From: Geodermatophilus pulveris
GTDB taxonomy: Bacteria; Actinomycetota; Actinomycetes; Mycobacteriales; Geodermatophilaceae
Length of the DNA stretch: 64,000 nt
Reading direction: 5' to 3'
Assembly (NCBI RefSeq): GCF_900188375.1
Contig: NZ_FZOO01000003.1
Coordinates: 186,001 to 250,000, forward strand
Below, piece after piece: positions 9,847 to 18,246 of this stretch. Position numbers and translations under genes: made by a program. The notes under the pieces are model-generated. The model was given only the letters and a program-made list of their open reading frames with translations, made no database searches and had not been told where the DNA came from. The first letter of the stretch is position 1, and each line of letters begins with the position of its first letter.

Positions 9847-11241
9847 ATGACCGACGCACCTGCCGTGGGGGCAGCCAGGACCGGTCACGCGGTCGTGGTC
9901 GGCGCCGGCATGGCCGGCCTGCTGGCCGCCGGCGTGCTGGCGGGCCACGTCGACCGTGTGACGGTCGTCGAGCGCGACCGGCTGCCGGACGGCGCGCAGC
10001 CCCGGCGGGGGGTGCCGCAGGGGTGGCAGGTGCACGCCCTGCTCGCCCGGGGACTGGTCGGCCTGGAGCGGCTCTTCCCCGGGTTTGGACGGGACCTGCA
10101 GGGCGCCGGCGCCGTCCCGGTCCGCCTCCCGGGGGACGTGCTCGTCCTCGGCCGGGCCGGGTGGATCGACCGGCGGGCACCCGGGTGGCTGTCGCTGTCG
10201 GCCAGCCGGCCGCTCATCGAGGCGACGGTGCGCCGGCGGCTGCTGGAGCTGCCCGGCGTGACCGTCGTGGACGGCTGCGAGGTCACCGCGCTCCGGGCCT
10301 CGGACGACGGCCGGGGTGTGCGCGGGGTGGTGGTGCGCGGGGACGACGGCCCGGTCCCCATCGAGGCCGACCTGGTCGTCGACGCCTCCGGCCGGGGGAC
10401 GCGGACCCCGACCTGGCTGGCCGGACTCGGCGGTCCGGTCCCGGACCGGACGACGGTCGACGCCCGCATCACCTACGCCAGCCGCTTCTACCGGGTCCCC
10501 GACGGCTTCGCCGCCGACTGGCGGGGGTTGATCCTCTTCGGTGACCAGGTGGACAACCCGCGGACGGGCTACCTCTACCCGGTGGAGGGCGGCCGGTGGG
10601 TCGTCGGGCTCATCGGCGCCCGCGGGGTGCACGCGGCGACCGACGACGCGGGCTTCACGGCCTACGCGCGCCGGCTGCGTTCCCCCGTCCTCGCCGAGGC
10701 CATCGCGGCCGCGGAACCGCTCAGCGACGTGCACCTGCACCGCGGCACGAGCAACCAGCGGTGGCACTACGAGCGCCTGCGTCGCTGGCCCGAGCGCCTG
10801 GTCGTGCTCGGCGACGCGGCCTGCGCGTTCGACCCGGTCTACGGGCAGGGCATGAGCAGCGCCGTCGTCGCGGCCGAGCTCCTGGACGCGTCCCTGCGCG
10901 CCCGGCGGCCCCGGGGCGACCTGAGGGGTCTGGGGAGTCGCTTCCAGCGACGCCTGGCCCGCCGGCTGGCGGAGCCGTGGCTGTTCGCCGTCGGCGAGGA
11001 CCTGCGGTTCCCGGGCACCACCGGCGGCACCGCAGGCCCGCTGCGGCGCACCCTGCAGTGGTACCAGGACCGCCTGGAGGTGGCCGCCACGTACGACCCG
11101 GTGGTGACCGACGTCTACGTCCGGGCGCTGGGCATGCTCGAGCGGCCCACGGCCCTCCTCCGCCCGCACCTCGTCCGGGCCGCCGCGCGGAGCCGGCCGA
11201 GCCGCGGGGACGTCGTCCCCGGCCCGGTCCCGCGCGGCTGA
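9847..11241 (+). CDS. FAD-dependent oxidoreductase/monooxygenase
   Basis: 464 residues from ATG. N-terminal dinucleotide fold VVGAGMAGLLAAGVLA followed by VVERDRL, an internal DG/ATG-like segment (VDASGRGTRTP) and the distal FAD-binding motif GDAACAFDPVYGQGMSSA. The arrangement fits PHBH-type or halogenase-related flavoproteins (geranylgeranyl-reductase-like relatives also fit). No membrane segments or twin-arginine signal. Transcribed alone or with the small VOC gene 43 bp downstream. Substrate unknown. Confidence 0.87.
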   Translation: MTDAPAVGAARTGHAVVVGAGMAGLLAAGVLAGHVDRVTVVERDRLPDGAQPRRGVPQGWQVHALLARGLVGLERLFPGFGRDLQGAGAVPVRLPGDVLVLGRAGWIDRRAPGWLSLSASRPLIEATVRRRLLELPGVTVVDGCEVTALRASDDGRGVRGVVVRGDDGPVPIEADLVVDASGRGTRTPTWLAGLGGPVPDRTTVDARITYASRFYRVPDGFAADWRGLILFGDQVDNPRTGYLYPVEGGRWVVGLIGARGVHAATDDAGFTAYARRLRSPVLAEAIAAAEPLSDVHLHRGTSNQRWHYERLRRWPERLVVLGDAACAFDPVYGQGMSSAVVAAELLDASLRARRPRGDLRGLGSRFQRRLARRLAEPWLFAVGEDLRFPGTTGGTAGPLRRTLQWYQDRLEVAATYDPVVTDVYVRALGMLERPTALLRPHLVRAAARSRPSRGDVVPGPVPRG

Positions 11242-11284
11242 CGGTCCGGTGGCGGGACCTCGGGCGGCCGCGCACGCTGGCGCC

Positions 11285-11650
11285 GTGCGGCTCGCGGCGA
11301 CGGTCCTGGACACCCCCGACCCGCCCGGTCTGGCGCGCTTCTACCAGCGGCTGCTCGGGTGGCCGCTGGTGGAGGACACCCCGCAGTGGGCGAGGGTGCG
11401 GCCGGACGGCGGTGGCCCGGGCCTGTCCTTCCAGCTGGCGGCCGACCACGTCCCGCCGGTGTGGCCGGCCGGTCCCGGCGACCCGCGGATGCAGCTGCAC
11501 CTCGACATCGAGGTCGACGATCTCGACGCCGCCGTCGCGCTGGCCGTGGACGCCGGCGCCACGGTGGCCCGGTTCCAGCCGCAGGAGGGCGTGCGGGTCT
11601 GCCAGGACCCCGCCGGTCACCCGTTCTGCCTGTTCCTCCCGGGCTGGTGA
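11285..11650 (+). CDS. VOC (glyoxalase-like) family protein
   Basis: 121 residues from the GTG at the point where VOC homology begins (LAATVLDTPDPPGLARFYQRLLGW). A GTG 36 nt upstream would add a poorly conserved tail. Two half-modules of the beta-alpha-beta-beta-beta fold are visible; the first ends near residue 60 and the second contains LHLDIEVDDLDAAVALAVDAGA and QDPAGHPFCLF. VOC proteins include dioxygenases, glyoxalases and antibiotic-binding proteins. The metal-ligand pattern is incomplete, so no reaction can be proposed. Confidence 0.85.
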   Translation: MRLAATVLDTPDPPGLARFYQRLLGWPLVEDTPQWARVRPDGGGPGLSFQLAADHVPPVWPAGPGDPRMQLHLDIEVDDLDAAVALAVDAGATVARFQPQEGVRVCQDPAGHPFCLFLPGW

Positions 11651-11775
11651 CCCCGGCCCGTGGGCAGGTGAGGGCGCGGCCGAGGTCCCCCTGACGGCGG
11701 TCTCGCCCGGCGGTGGCCCGCCCGCCCGCGGAACCCGGTCGACCGCGCCGGTCGCCGTCCCTACGCTGCCGACCC

Positions 11776-12759
11776 GTGCACGGACTGCCCGCGGGTCTCA
11801 CCGCCCGGCCGCTGACCGAGGACGACGTCCACGCGGGCGCCGAGCTGATGGCCGCCGCCGAGCCGGCCGACGACACCGGCGAGCACGTGGACGTCGGCGA
11901 CCTCACCGAGTGGTGGGTCAACGACCTGGTCGACCTGCCGCGCGACGGCCGTGCCGTGTGCGCAGACGACGGCACCCTCGTGGCGTGGGCGATGGTGTTC
12001 TCCCTCGGCGGGGCGCGCGAGGACCACCGCATCGCGCTCGACGGCCGCGTGCACCCCGGCTGGCGGGGGCGCGGCATCGGGCGGGCCCTGCTGGACTGGC
12101 AGCTGGGGCGCGCCGCCGAGCTGCACCGGCGCGACCACCCCGACCTGCCCGCGCGGATGACGGTCTCGGTGCCCCCGGGGATGGCGTCGCTGGGGTCCCT
12201 GGCGCGCCGGGCCGGGTTCGCCCCCGAGCGCTGGTACGCCGACATGGAGCGGCCGCTGACCGGGCTGCCGGAGGTCCCGGCCGTGCCCGGCGTGCAGCTG
12301 GTGCCCTACACCCGGGACCGGGACGACGAGGTGCGGCGGGCGCACAACGCGGCCTTCGCCGACCACCACGGCTCCGCCGAGCGCGACCCGACGGCCTGGG
12401 CGAGCTGGTACACCGGCCAGCGGGCCTTCCGCCCGGAGCTCTCCGTGCTCGCCCTGGCCGACGGGGCGGTGGCCGGCTACGTGCTCGCCTACGTCTACGA
12501 CGCGGACACCCGCGCCACCGGCCTGCAGCAGAGCCACCTCGGGCAGCTCGGCGTGCTGCGCGGCGCCCGCGGGCGGGGGATCGCCTCGGCGGCGATCCTC
12601 GCCGCCCTGCACGCCGCCGCGGCCGCCGGTTGCGACACCGCCGGGCTGCAGGTCGACACCGAGAACCCGACCGGGGCGTTCGGTCTCTACCGGCGGCTCG
12701 GGTTCACCGGGATCCGCACCCGCGTCCAGTGGGCGTGCAGCCGCCCGCCCGCGCGGTGA
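11776..12759 (+). CDS. Tandem GNAT acetyltransferase
   Basis: 327 residues from GTG. Two GNAT domains in one chain: the first with the acetyl-CoA loop HPGWRGRGIGRALL (about residue 95), the second with GVLRGARGRGIASAAIL (about residue 260), followed by DTENPTGAFGLYRRLGF. Two-domain GNATs of this size include MshD (mycothiol synthase), but key MshD identity cannot be confirmed and many actinobacteria carry several paralogues. Its stop overlaps the start of the phosphatase-like gene (GTGA), so the two are translationally coupled. Confidence 0.88.
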   Translation: MHGLPAGLTARPLTEDDVHAGAELMAAAEPADDTGEHVDVGDLTEWWVNDLVDLPRDGRAVCADDGTLVAWAMVFSLGGAREDHRIALDGRVHPGWRGRGIGRALLDWQLGRAAELHRRDHPDLPARMTVSVPPGMASLGSLARRAGFAPERWYADMERPLTGLPEVPAVPGVQLVPYTRDRDDEVRRAHNAAFADHHGSAERDPTAWASWYTGQRAFRPELSVLALADGAVAGYVLAYVYDADTRATGLQQSHLGQLGVLRGARGRGIASAAILAALHAAAAAGCDTAGLQVDTENPTGAFGLYRRLGFTGIRTRVQWACSRPPAR

Positions 12760-13163
12760 GCTGGACCGGTCCGGGCGTCGTCGCGCTGCCCTCCGGCGTC
12801 CGGGTCCGCGGCCGCCGGCTGGGTGCCCCGGCCTCCCCGGCCGACCGGGCGGTGGTCCTCGGGCGCGGCCCGCTGCCGCCGTGGCCCGCGCGCCGGGTGC
12901 GCTGGCCGGACTTCTGGGTGCCGCTGGACCGCGACGACGCCCTGGCCGCGCTGACCGAGGCGCTCGGCCGGGCCCGGGCGGGGGAGCGGGTGGAGGTGGC
13001 CTGCCGCGGCGGGGTGGGCCGCACCGGCACCGCGCTGGCCGCGCTCGCGGTCCTGGACGGGGTCCCGCCCGCCGACGCCGTCCGGTGGGTGCGCGAGCGC
13101 CACGCGCCTCGCGCGGTGGAGACGCCCTGGCAGCGCCGGTGGCTGCGCACGCTGCACCGGTAG
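12756..13163 (+). CDS. Small protein-tyrosine-phosphatase-like protein
   Basis: 135 residues. The C-terminal half carries the PTP signature CRGGVGRTG (CxxxxxR(T)G, residues about 87-95), with a helix continuing TALAALAVLDG, as in dual-specificity phosphatases. The N-terminal part has DFWVPLDRDD, with Asp residues positioned where the general-acid loop could lie. It is shorter than most DSPs but has the full active-site loop. Overlaps the GNAT gene by 4 nt and is followed closely by the SCO6745-like gene. Confidence 0.8.
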   Translation: MSWTGPGVVALPSGVRVRGRRLGAPASPADRAVVLGRGPLPPWPARRVRWPDFWVPLDRDDALAALTEALGRARAGERVEVACRGGVGRTGTALAALAVLDGVPPADAVRWVRERHAPRAVETPWQRRWLRTLHR

Positions 13164-13173
13164 GTTGCGGCGC

Positions 13174-14043
13174 ATGGTCAGCGCCGATCAGCCGGCACCC
13201 GACGTCGCCCGCGCGCACCGCGCCGTCGAGCCGCTGCACAACCAGGTCTACTTCTCCCCCGAGCAGGACGAGTACCTCGGCGCGGTCGGGCTGCGGCCGG
13301 GCCGGATGTGCTACTTCGCCGGGCGGGCCGCCGCGATGGGCGCGGTCGGGCCCGGCACGGTGGTCGCCACCTTCGCCAACTTCTCGCCCTCGCTGGTGGC
13401 CCGCCACGTGCCGCGGGCGTGGGCCCTCGCCACCCCCGAGCAGGTGCTGGCCGCCCGGCTCGACGGCGCCCGCGCGTCGCTGACCCGGCTGCTCGGCGGG
13501 CCGGAGGCCGCTGCCGCCCCGGAGGTGGCCGAGCTGGCCGGGCTGCTGCGCGAGGCGTGCGGCGTGCTCACCGCCGAGGGCCGCCCGCTCTACGCCGGGC
13601 ACGCCGACCAGCCCTGGCCCGAGGAGCCGGTGCTGTCGCTGTGGCACGGCGCCACGCTGCTGCGCGAGCACCGCGGCGACGGGCACGTGGCCGGGCTGGT
13701 GCGGGCCGGGCTGACCGGCCTGGAGTCGCTGGTCACGCACACCCTCACCGGCCGCGGGTTCACCGCCGCGGCCGCGCGGGCCACCCGCGGCTGGAGCGAG
13801 GAGGAGTGGGACGCGGCCTGCGCCGGCCTCACCCGGCGCGGCCTGGTCGCCGACGGCGCGCTGACCGAGGAGGGCCGCCGGCTGCGCGCCGAGGTGGAGG
13901 CCGGCACCGACGCGCTGTCCGCGGCGCCGTGGGAACACCTGGGGCCCGAGCGCACCGCCCGCGCGGTGGAGCTCGGCAGGGCGCTGTCGGCCCGGCTGGT
14001 CGCCAACGGGGCCTACCCGGCCGGCTTCTTCCCCGCGCGGTGA
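13174..14043 (+). CDS. SCO6745-like helical protein (HTH_67 type)
   Basis: 289 residues from ATG; a TTG nine bases upstream is possible. Recognised by the N-terminal pattern ...HNQVYFSPE...YFAGRAAAMGAVGPGTVVATFANFSP, characteristic of the actinobacterial SCO6745/SalK-like group, followed by a C-terminal winged-helix-like region (WSEEEWDAACAGLTRRGLV...LTEEGRRL). Function of the group is not established. It overlaps the downstream gene by 4 nt (GTGA). Confidence 0.75.
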   Translation: MVSADQPAPDVARAHRAVEPLHNQVYFSPEQDEYLGAVGLRPGRMCYFAGRAAAMGAVGPGTVVATFANFSPSLVARHVPRAWALATPEQVLAARLDGARASLTRLLGGPEAAAAPEVAELAGLLREACGVLTAEGRPLYAGHADQPWPEEPVLSLWHGATLLREHRGDGHVAGLVRAGLTGLESLVTHTLTGRGFTAAAARATRGWSEEEWDAACAGLTRRGLVADGALTEEGRRLRAEVEAGTDALSAAPWEHLGPERTARAVELGRALSARLVANGAYPAGFFPAR

Positions 14044-14576
14044 GCGCGCCCCGGGTCCCCGAGACCGACGGCGAGGGCCCCACGGCCGAACTGCTGCGCG
14101 CCCGCCGCGGCGGGCAGCTGTCCGCGCTGGACCGGCTGCTGCTGCACAGCCCGCCGGTCGCCGAGGGGTGGAACGCACTCCTCGGCGCGCTGCGCGGCGG
14201 CACGACGCTGGCCGCGGACCTGCGCGAGCTCGTCGTCCTGCGGGTCGCCGTCCTCAACGACGCCGCGTTCGAGTGGGCCGCGCACGAGCCGATCGCCCGC
14301 CGCGCCGGGCTGGCCGGCCCGCAGCTGCAGGCGCTGCGCCGGCCCGACGCCGGCCGGGAGCCGGTGTGGACGCCGGTGCAGGCCGCCGTCCTCGCCTACA
14401 CCGACGCCTCCACGCGCGCGGTCACCGTGCCGGAGGAGGTGTTCGCCGGCGTCCGCGCGCACCTGGACGACCGGCAGGTCGTCGAGCTGACCGCGCTGGT
14501 GGGCGGGTACGCGATGGTGTCCCGCTTCCTCGTCGCGCTGCAGGTGCCCCCGCCGCCCGGGGAGGTCGCCGGATAG
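14040..14576 (+). CDS. Carboxymuconolactone decarboxylase-like protein
   Basis: 178 residues from the GTG overlapping the upstream stop. All-helical AhpD/CMD fold; ELVVLRVAVLNDAAFEWAAHEPIARRAG is the core pattern, with Glu and His but without the CxxC of AhpD-type peroxidases. It is therefore more like the CMD branch or an uncharacterised hydroperoxidase-like protein. Second core helix: VVELTALVGGYAMVSRFL. Coupled to the SCO6745-like gene. Confidence 0.85.
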   Translation: MSAPRVPETDGEGPTAELLRARRGGQLSALDRLLLHSPPVAEGWNALLGALRGGTTLAADLRELVVLRVAVLNDAAFEWAAHEPIARRAGLAGPQLQALRRPDAGREPVWTPVQAAVLAYTDASTRAVTVPEEVFAGVRAHLDDRQVVELTALVGGYAMVSRFLVALQVPPPPGEVAG

Positions 14577-14624
14577 GTCCGGGGTCCCTATGGTCTGGGT
14601 CACACCCGAGTGGGGAGGGGCGCC

Positions 14625-16241
14625 ATGACCGCGACCGAACGAGGGCGGGGGCCCGGCCCGCGGACCGACGTGGACGCCGCGTTCCGCGGCTCGGCCACCT
14701 ACCGGAGCCTGGGCGAGCAGCAGCTCAGCCCGGCGGAGGAGAGGTTCGAGAAGGGCCGCCGCACCGTCGGGCTGTTCCTGGCCCCGGCGGTGACGGTCGT
14801 CTTCGCGCTGCTGCCCCTGGACCTGCCGCGTGACCAGCACCTGCTGGCCGCGGTGCTGCTCGGCGTCATCGTGCTGTGGATCACCGAGCCGGTGCCGATC
14901 CCGATCGGTGGCCTGATCGGGGTCGGCGCGATCGCCGTCCTCGGGGTGGTGACCGGCGACGAGGTCGTCGCCCCGCTGGGGTCGACGACGGTGTTCACCT
15001 TCATCGGCGCGTTCATCCTCGCCCAGGCGATGCTCAAGCACGGCGTGGCCCGGCGGTTCGCCATGACGATCCTGTCGCTGCGTTGGGTCGGCGGCTCGAC
15101 CGCTCGGCTGATCATCGCCTTCGGGCTGATCACCTGCCTGCTCTCGGCGTTCGTGTCGAACACCGCCACCGTCGCGATGCTGCTGCCCACCGCGATCGGC
15201 ATCCTGTCGGTGATCGCCAAGCTGCTGCAGCAGAAGGAGATGGTGGCGCCGGACTTCGACCCGCTGCGGTTGCGGGTCGGCGTCGCGCTGATGCTCATGC
15301 TGGCCTACGGCGCGAGCGTCGGCGGGCTGCTCACCCCCGTCGGCAGCCCGCCCAACCTGATCGGCCGCGGGCTGATCGAGGAGGCCACCGGCGAACGCAT
15401 CGGCTTCCTGTCCTGGATGCTCATGGCCCTGCCCATCTGCGCGCTGATGTTCGTCGCACTGGCCCTCGTCCTGCTGCTGCTCAACCGCCCGGAGATCAAG
15501 CGGATCGAGGGCGTGCACGAGTACGTCGAGCGCGAGCGCGCGGCGCTCGGGCCGATGTCCCGGGCCGAGAAGAACACGCTCATCGCCTTCGGCGTCACCG
15601 TGGCCTTCTGGGTCTTCCCCGGCGTCGTCGCGCTCACCGCCGGCACCGACTCCGACCTCTACACGGCCGTCGGCGACCGGCTCGACGAGGGCATCGTCGC
15701 CGTCCTCGGCGCGTCGCTGCTGTTCCTGCTGCCCACCGACTGGGGGAGCCGGGAGTTCACCCTCAACTGGTCGGACGCCGCGCAGATCGACTGGGGCACC
15801 ATCCTGCTGTTCGGCACCGGCATCATCTTCGGCTCGCTGCTCGCCGACACCGGCCTGGCCGAGACCATCGGCAACGGCTCGGCCGACGCGCTCGGCCTGA
15901 CCAGCCTCTTCCTGATCACCGTCTTCGCGGTGATCCTGGCGATCATCATCTCCGAGACGACGTCGAACACCGCCTCGGCCGCGGTCGTCGTGCCGATCAT
16001 CATCCCGGTGGCGGTGGCCGCGGGGGTCAACCCGTTCGTGCCCGCGCTGGCGGCGACGTTCGCCGCGTCCTTCGGGTTCATGCTGCCGGTGTCCACGCCG
16101 CAGAACGCCATCGTGTACGGCTCCGGCGTGGTGCCGATCACCAAGATGATCCGCTCCGGCATCTCCTTCGACGTCCTCGGCGCCATCCTCATCGTGCTGC
16201 TGCTGCCGCTGCTGATCGGCCTGGTGCTCGACGTGGGCTGA
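14625..16241 (+). CDS. SLC13/DASS family permease
   Basis: 538 residues from the ATG preceded by GGGGAGGGG; an in-frame GTG 15 nt upstream overlaps that site and is less likely. About eleven to twelve hydrophobic segments. The two SNT substrate/sodium-binding motifs of the divalent anion:sodium symporters are present (FVSNTATVAML near residue 180 and TTSNTASAAVVVPI near 450), together with the re-entrant GSPPNLIG region. Likely imports dicarboxylates or sulfate with sodium; which anion is unknown. Confidence 0.92.
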   Translation: MTATERGRGPGPRTDVDAAFRGSATYRSLGEQQLSPAEERFEKGRRTVGLFLAPAVTVVFALLPLDLPRDQHLLAAVLLGVIVLWITEPVPIPIGGLIGVGAIAVLGVVTGDEVVAPLGSTTVFTFIGAFILAQAMLKHGVARRFAMTILSLRWVGGSTARLIIAFGLITCLLSAFVSNTATVAMLLPTAIGILSVIAKLLQQKEMVAPDFDPLRLRVGVALMLMLAYGASVGGLLTPVGSPPNLIGRGLIEEATGERIGFLSWMLMALPICALMFVALALVLLLLNRPEIKRIEGVHEYVERERAALGPMSRAEKNTLIAFGVTVAFWVFPGVVALTAGTDSDLYTAVGDRLDEGIVAVLGASLLFLLPTDWGSREFTLNWSDAAQIDWGTILLFGTGIIFGSLLADTGLAETIGNGSADALGLTSLFLITVFAVILAIIISETTSNTASAAVVVPIIIPVAVAAGVNPFVPALAATFAASFGFMLPVSTPQNAIVYGSGVVPITKMIRSGISFDVLGAILIVLLLPLLIGLVLDVG

Positions 16242-16261
16242 CCGCGCAGCGGTCGCCTCCT

Positions 16262-16281
16262 CGCCCCGGGACGGCGGGGCG
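16262..16281 (+). terminator. Terminator-like hairpin after the SLC13 gene
   Basis: A 7-bp GC stem (CGCCCCG / CGGGGCG, loop of six) begins 20 bp after the permease stop. There is no T-run, as is usual for high-GC actinobacterial terminators. Confidence 0.4.
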
Positions 16282-16333
16282 CGGACGTGTCATCATGGAC
16301 GACGGCCCGCGGACGGGCCGGCCTGCGGACGAC

Positions 16334-16441
16334 GGGAGGTGCTGAGCGATGCGCAGCGAACCGCCCAGTACCGGCACCGGGGTCCACCCCGCCTGACGGA
16401 GGACCCCGTCCTCCCCACCCTCGCATGCTCGGGGTGGGACC
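16334..16441 (+). promoter_or_regulatory. corA leader: small upstream ORF and alternative hairpins
   Basis: A GGGAGGT site (16,334-16,340) is correctly spaced before an ATG at 16,349 that opens a 15-codon ORF rich in Pro/Ser/Thr/Gly and stops at 16,396. GGGGTCC (16,379-16,385) can pair with GGACCCC (16,401-16,407), but the overlapping GGTCCACCCC (16,381-16,390) can instead pair with GGGGTGGGACC (16,431-16,441). The two folds are mutually exclusive and the small ORF ends inside the first. Control of corA by translation of this leader is an inference. Confidence 0.4.
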
Positions 16442-16506
16442 CGGGACGGGGCCGAGGGCGGGCCCCGACGAGGTCCCCCGTCCCCACGCCTGCCCAGGAG
16501 ACCGCC

Positions 16507-17646
16507 GTGGTCGACCGCCGTCGTGCGCCCCTCACCGCCCTGACCACCCTGACCCGCCGCCCCCGGCCGGCGGTCACCCTCGCCCCCGTGCCGCCGCCGG
16601 CCCCGGAGCCGGCCCCGGTGCGGCCCGCGGTGATCGTCGACAACGCCGTCTACTCCGCCGGCCGCCGGGTGGCCACGCCCGAGTCGCCGCTCGAGAGTCA
16701 CGAGTGCCTCGTCGAGGACGACGAGCGGCTGGCGTGGCTGGGCCTCTACCGGCCCGAGCCGCGCGAGCTCGGCGAGCTGGCCGAGCTGTTCGACCTGCCC
16801 GAGCTGGCCGTCGAGGACGCGATCACCGCCCACCAGCGGCCCAAGTTCGAGCGCTACGGCAGCACGCTGTTCGTCGTCCTCAAGGCCGCGCGGTACCTGG
16901 ACGCGGCCGAGGAGGTCGAGTTCGGCGAGCTGCACCTGTTCCTCGGCCCCAACTTCGCCATCACCGTGCGGCACAGCGAGTCCCCGGACCTCTCCCGGGT
17001 GCGCCGGCGGCTGGAGAGCGAGCCGGACCTGCTGGCCAAGGGCAGCGAGGCGGTGCTCTACGCCATCCTGGACGCCGTCGTCGACGGGTACTCGCCGGTC
17101 GTCGCGGGCCTGGCCAACGACATCGACGAGATCGAGACCCAGGTGTTCGGCGGGGACCCGCGGGTGTCGCGGCGCATCTACGAGCTGTCGCAGGAGGTGC
17201 TGGAGTTCCAGCGCGCCGCCCGGCCGCTGGGCGGCATCCTGGCGGCCATCACCGCCGGCTTCGACAAGTACGGCGTCGACGAGGAGCTGCGCAGCTACCT
17301 GCGCGACGTCGAGGACCACGTCGTGCAGGTCAACGAGCGGGTGGAGGCCTTCCGGCTGCAGCTGCGCGACATCCTCACCGTGAACGCCACGCTCGTCGCC
17401 CAGCGGCAGAACGAGGAGATCCGCGAGCTCACCGAGGCCTCGATCGGGCAGGGCGAGGAGGTCAAGAAGATCTCCGCCTGGGCGGCCATCCTGTTCGCCC
17501 CGACGCTGGTGGGCACCGTGTACGGGATGAACTTCGAGGTGATGCCCGAGCTGGGCTGGACCCTCGGCTACCCGATGGCGCTGGTGCTGATGCTGGGGGT
17601 CAGCCTCGTGCTCTACGCCGTCTTCAAGCGGCGCGACTGGATCTAG
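16507..17646 (+). CDS. corA: Magnesium/cobalt transporter CorA-like
   Basis: 379 residues from the GTG preceded by CAGGAGA; about 165 nt more is open upstream but lies in the leader. Long cytoplasmic N-terminal domain with helical stalk (...EDHVVQVNERVEAFRLQLRDIL...) and two C-terminal membrane helices. The pore signature GMNF is present (TVYGMNFEVMPELGW) and the tail ends in basic KRRDWI. CorA forms a pentameric channel for Mg2+ (also Co2+/Ni2+). Confidence 0.93.
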   Translation: MVDRRRAPLTALTTLTRRPRPAVTLAPVPPPAPEPAPVRPAVIVDNAVYSAGRRVATPESPLESHECLVEDDERLAWLGLYRPEPRELGELAELFDLPELAVEDAITAHQRPKFERYGSTLFVVLKAARYLDAAEEVEFGELHLFLGPNFAITVRHSESPDLSRVRRRLESEPDLLAKGSEAVLYAILDAVVDGYSPVVAGLANDIDEIETQVFGGDPRVSRRIYELSQEVLEFQRAARPLGGILAAITAGFDKYGVDEELRSYLRDVEDHVVQVNERVEAFRLQLRDILTVNATLVAQRQNEEIRELTEASIGQGEEVKKISAWAAILFAPTLVGTVYGMNFEVMPELGWTLGYPMALVLMLGVSLVLYAVFKRRDWI

Positions 17647-17728
17647 CGGGAGGACCGCGGCGCGCCCTGCAGCGGGGCCGGAACAACGCGGCCTGCCGAC
17701 CCGTTACGCTCACCAGCACAACTACACA

Positions 17729-18103
17729 GGGGGTGAATGGTCTCGACTGCGGTCGTGTGACCAGGGGAAGCGAGCCGAGGAAGCCGACGATGAGCTCGTT
17801 AACCACGCGTCGGAAACCACACAAGCGCCGACCTCAGTCAGCGCGACGTGGCCCTCGCTGCCTGACGCAGCGTAGGTCCGTCTGTCAGCCCGGGTTCGTC
17901 ATCGGCCCGGATCCTGGCATCAGCTAGATGACTCACCGTGCGCGCCGGTCGCGGGCGCGCGCGGGACACCCAACAGTGACTGGGCCCGTCATCCCGTCTC
18001 GTCCGTGAGATCGGGAGGGCCGAGCAGAGACGCAGCGGACTGCGCTCGGAGAAGCCCTGGTGATGCGTCGTAGGACGCGGGTTCGATTCCCGCCACCTCC
18101 ACC
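17729..18103 (+). ncRNA. ssrA: Transfer-messenger RNA (tmRNA)
   Basis: The 5' end GGGGGTG pairs over 7 bp with CACCTCC at 18,094-18,100, and the 3' part contains a T-arm with GGTTCGATTCC, giving the tRNA-like end. Only CC of the terminal CCA is encoded. The mRNA-like part starts at the GCC at 17,827 and encodes the tag ADLSQRDVALAA followed by TGA (stop at 17,863-17,865), very close to tags of other actinobacteria. It acts with SmpB (7,469) to rescue stalled ribosomes and mark products for proteolysis. Confidence 0.96.
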
Positions 18104-18106
18104 CCT

Positions 18107-18147
18107 GCGAGAGCCCCGTGCGGACGTCGTCCGCACGGGGCTCTCGC
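18107..18147 (+). terminator. Strong hairpin terminator of ssrA
   Basis: A perfect 19-bp stem (18,107-18,125 with 18,129-18,147) and a 3-base loop begin a few bases after the tmRNA 3' end. Its position and strength make it the transcription terminator. Confidence 0.85.
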
Positions 18148-18246
18148 GCGTCCGGGGTCGGACGAGACCCGTGCGTCCCGCTCCGGCCCGCGGGGTAGCC
18201 CCGCCGGAGCGCGCCCGCCAGCAGGCGCAGCGGAGGGGTGGGCGTC

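Noticed and set aside
10596-13163. 855-codon plus-strand frame
   Set aside because: Only its last 135 codons (from 12,756) are real; the rest overlaps better-supported genes in other frames.
11761-14178. 805-codon minus-strand open frame
   Set aside because: Shadow of the GNAT, phosphatase and SCO6745-like genes; no ribosome site and Arg/Pro/Gly bias.
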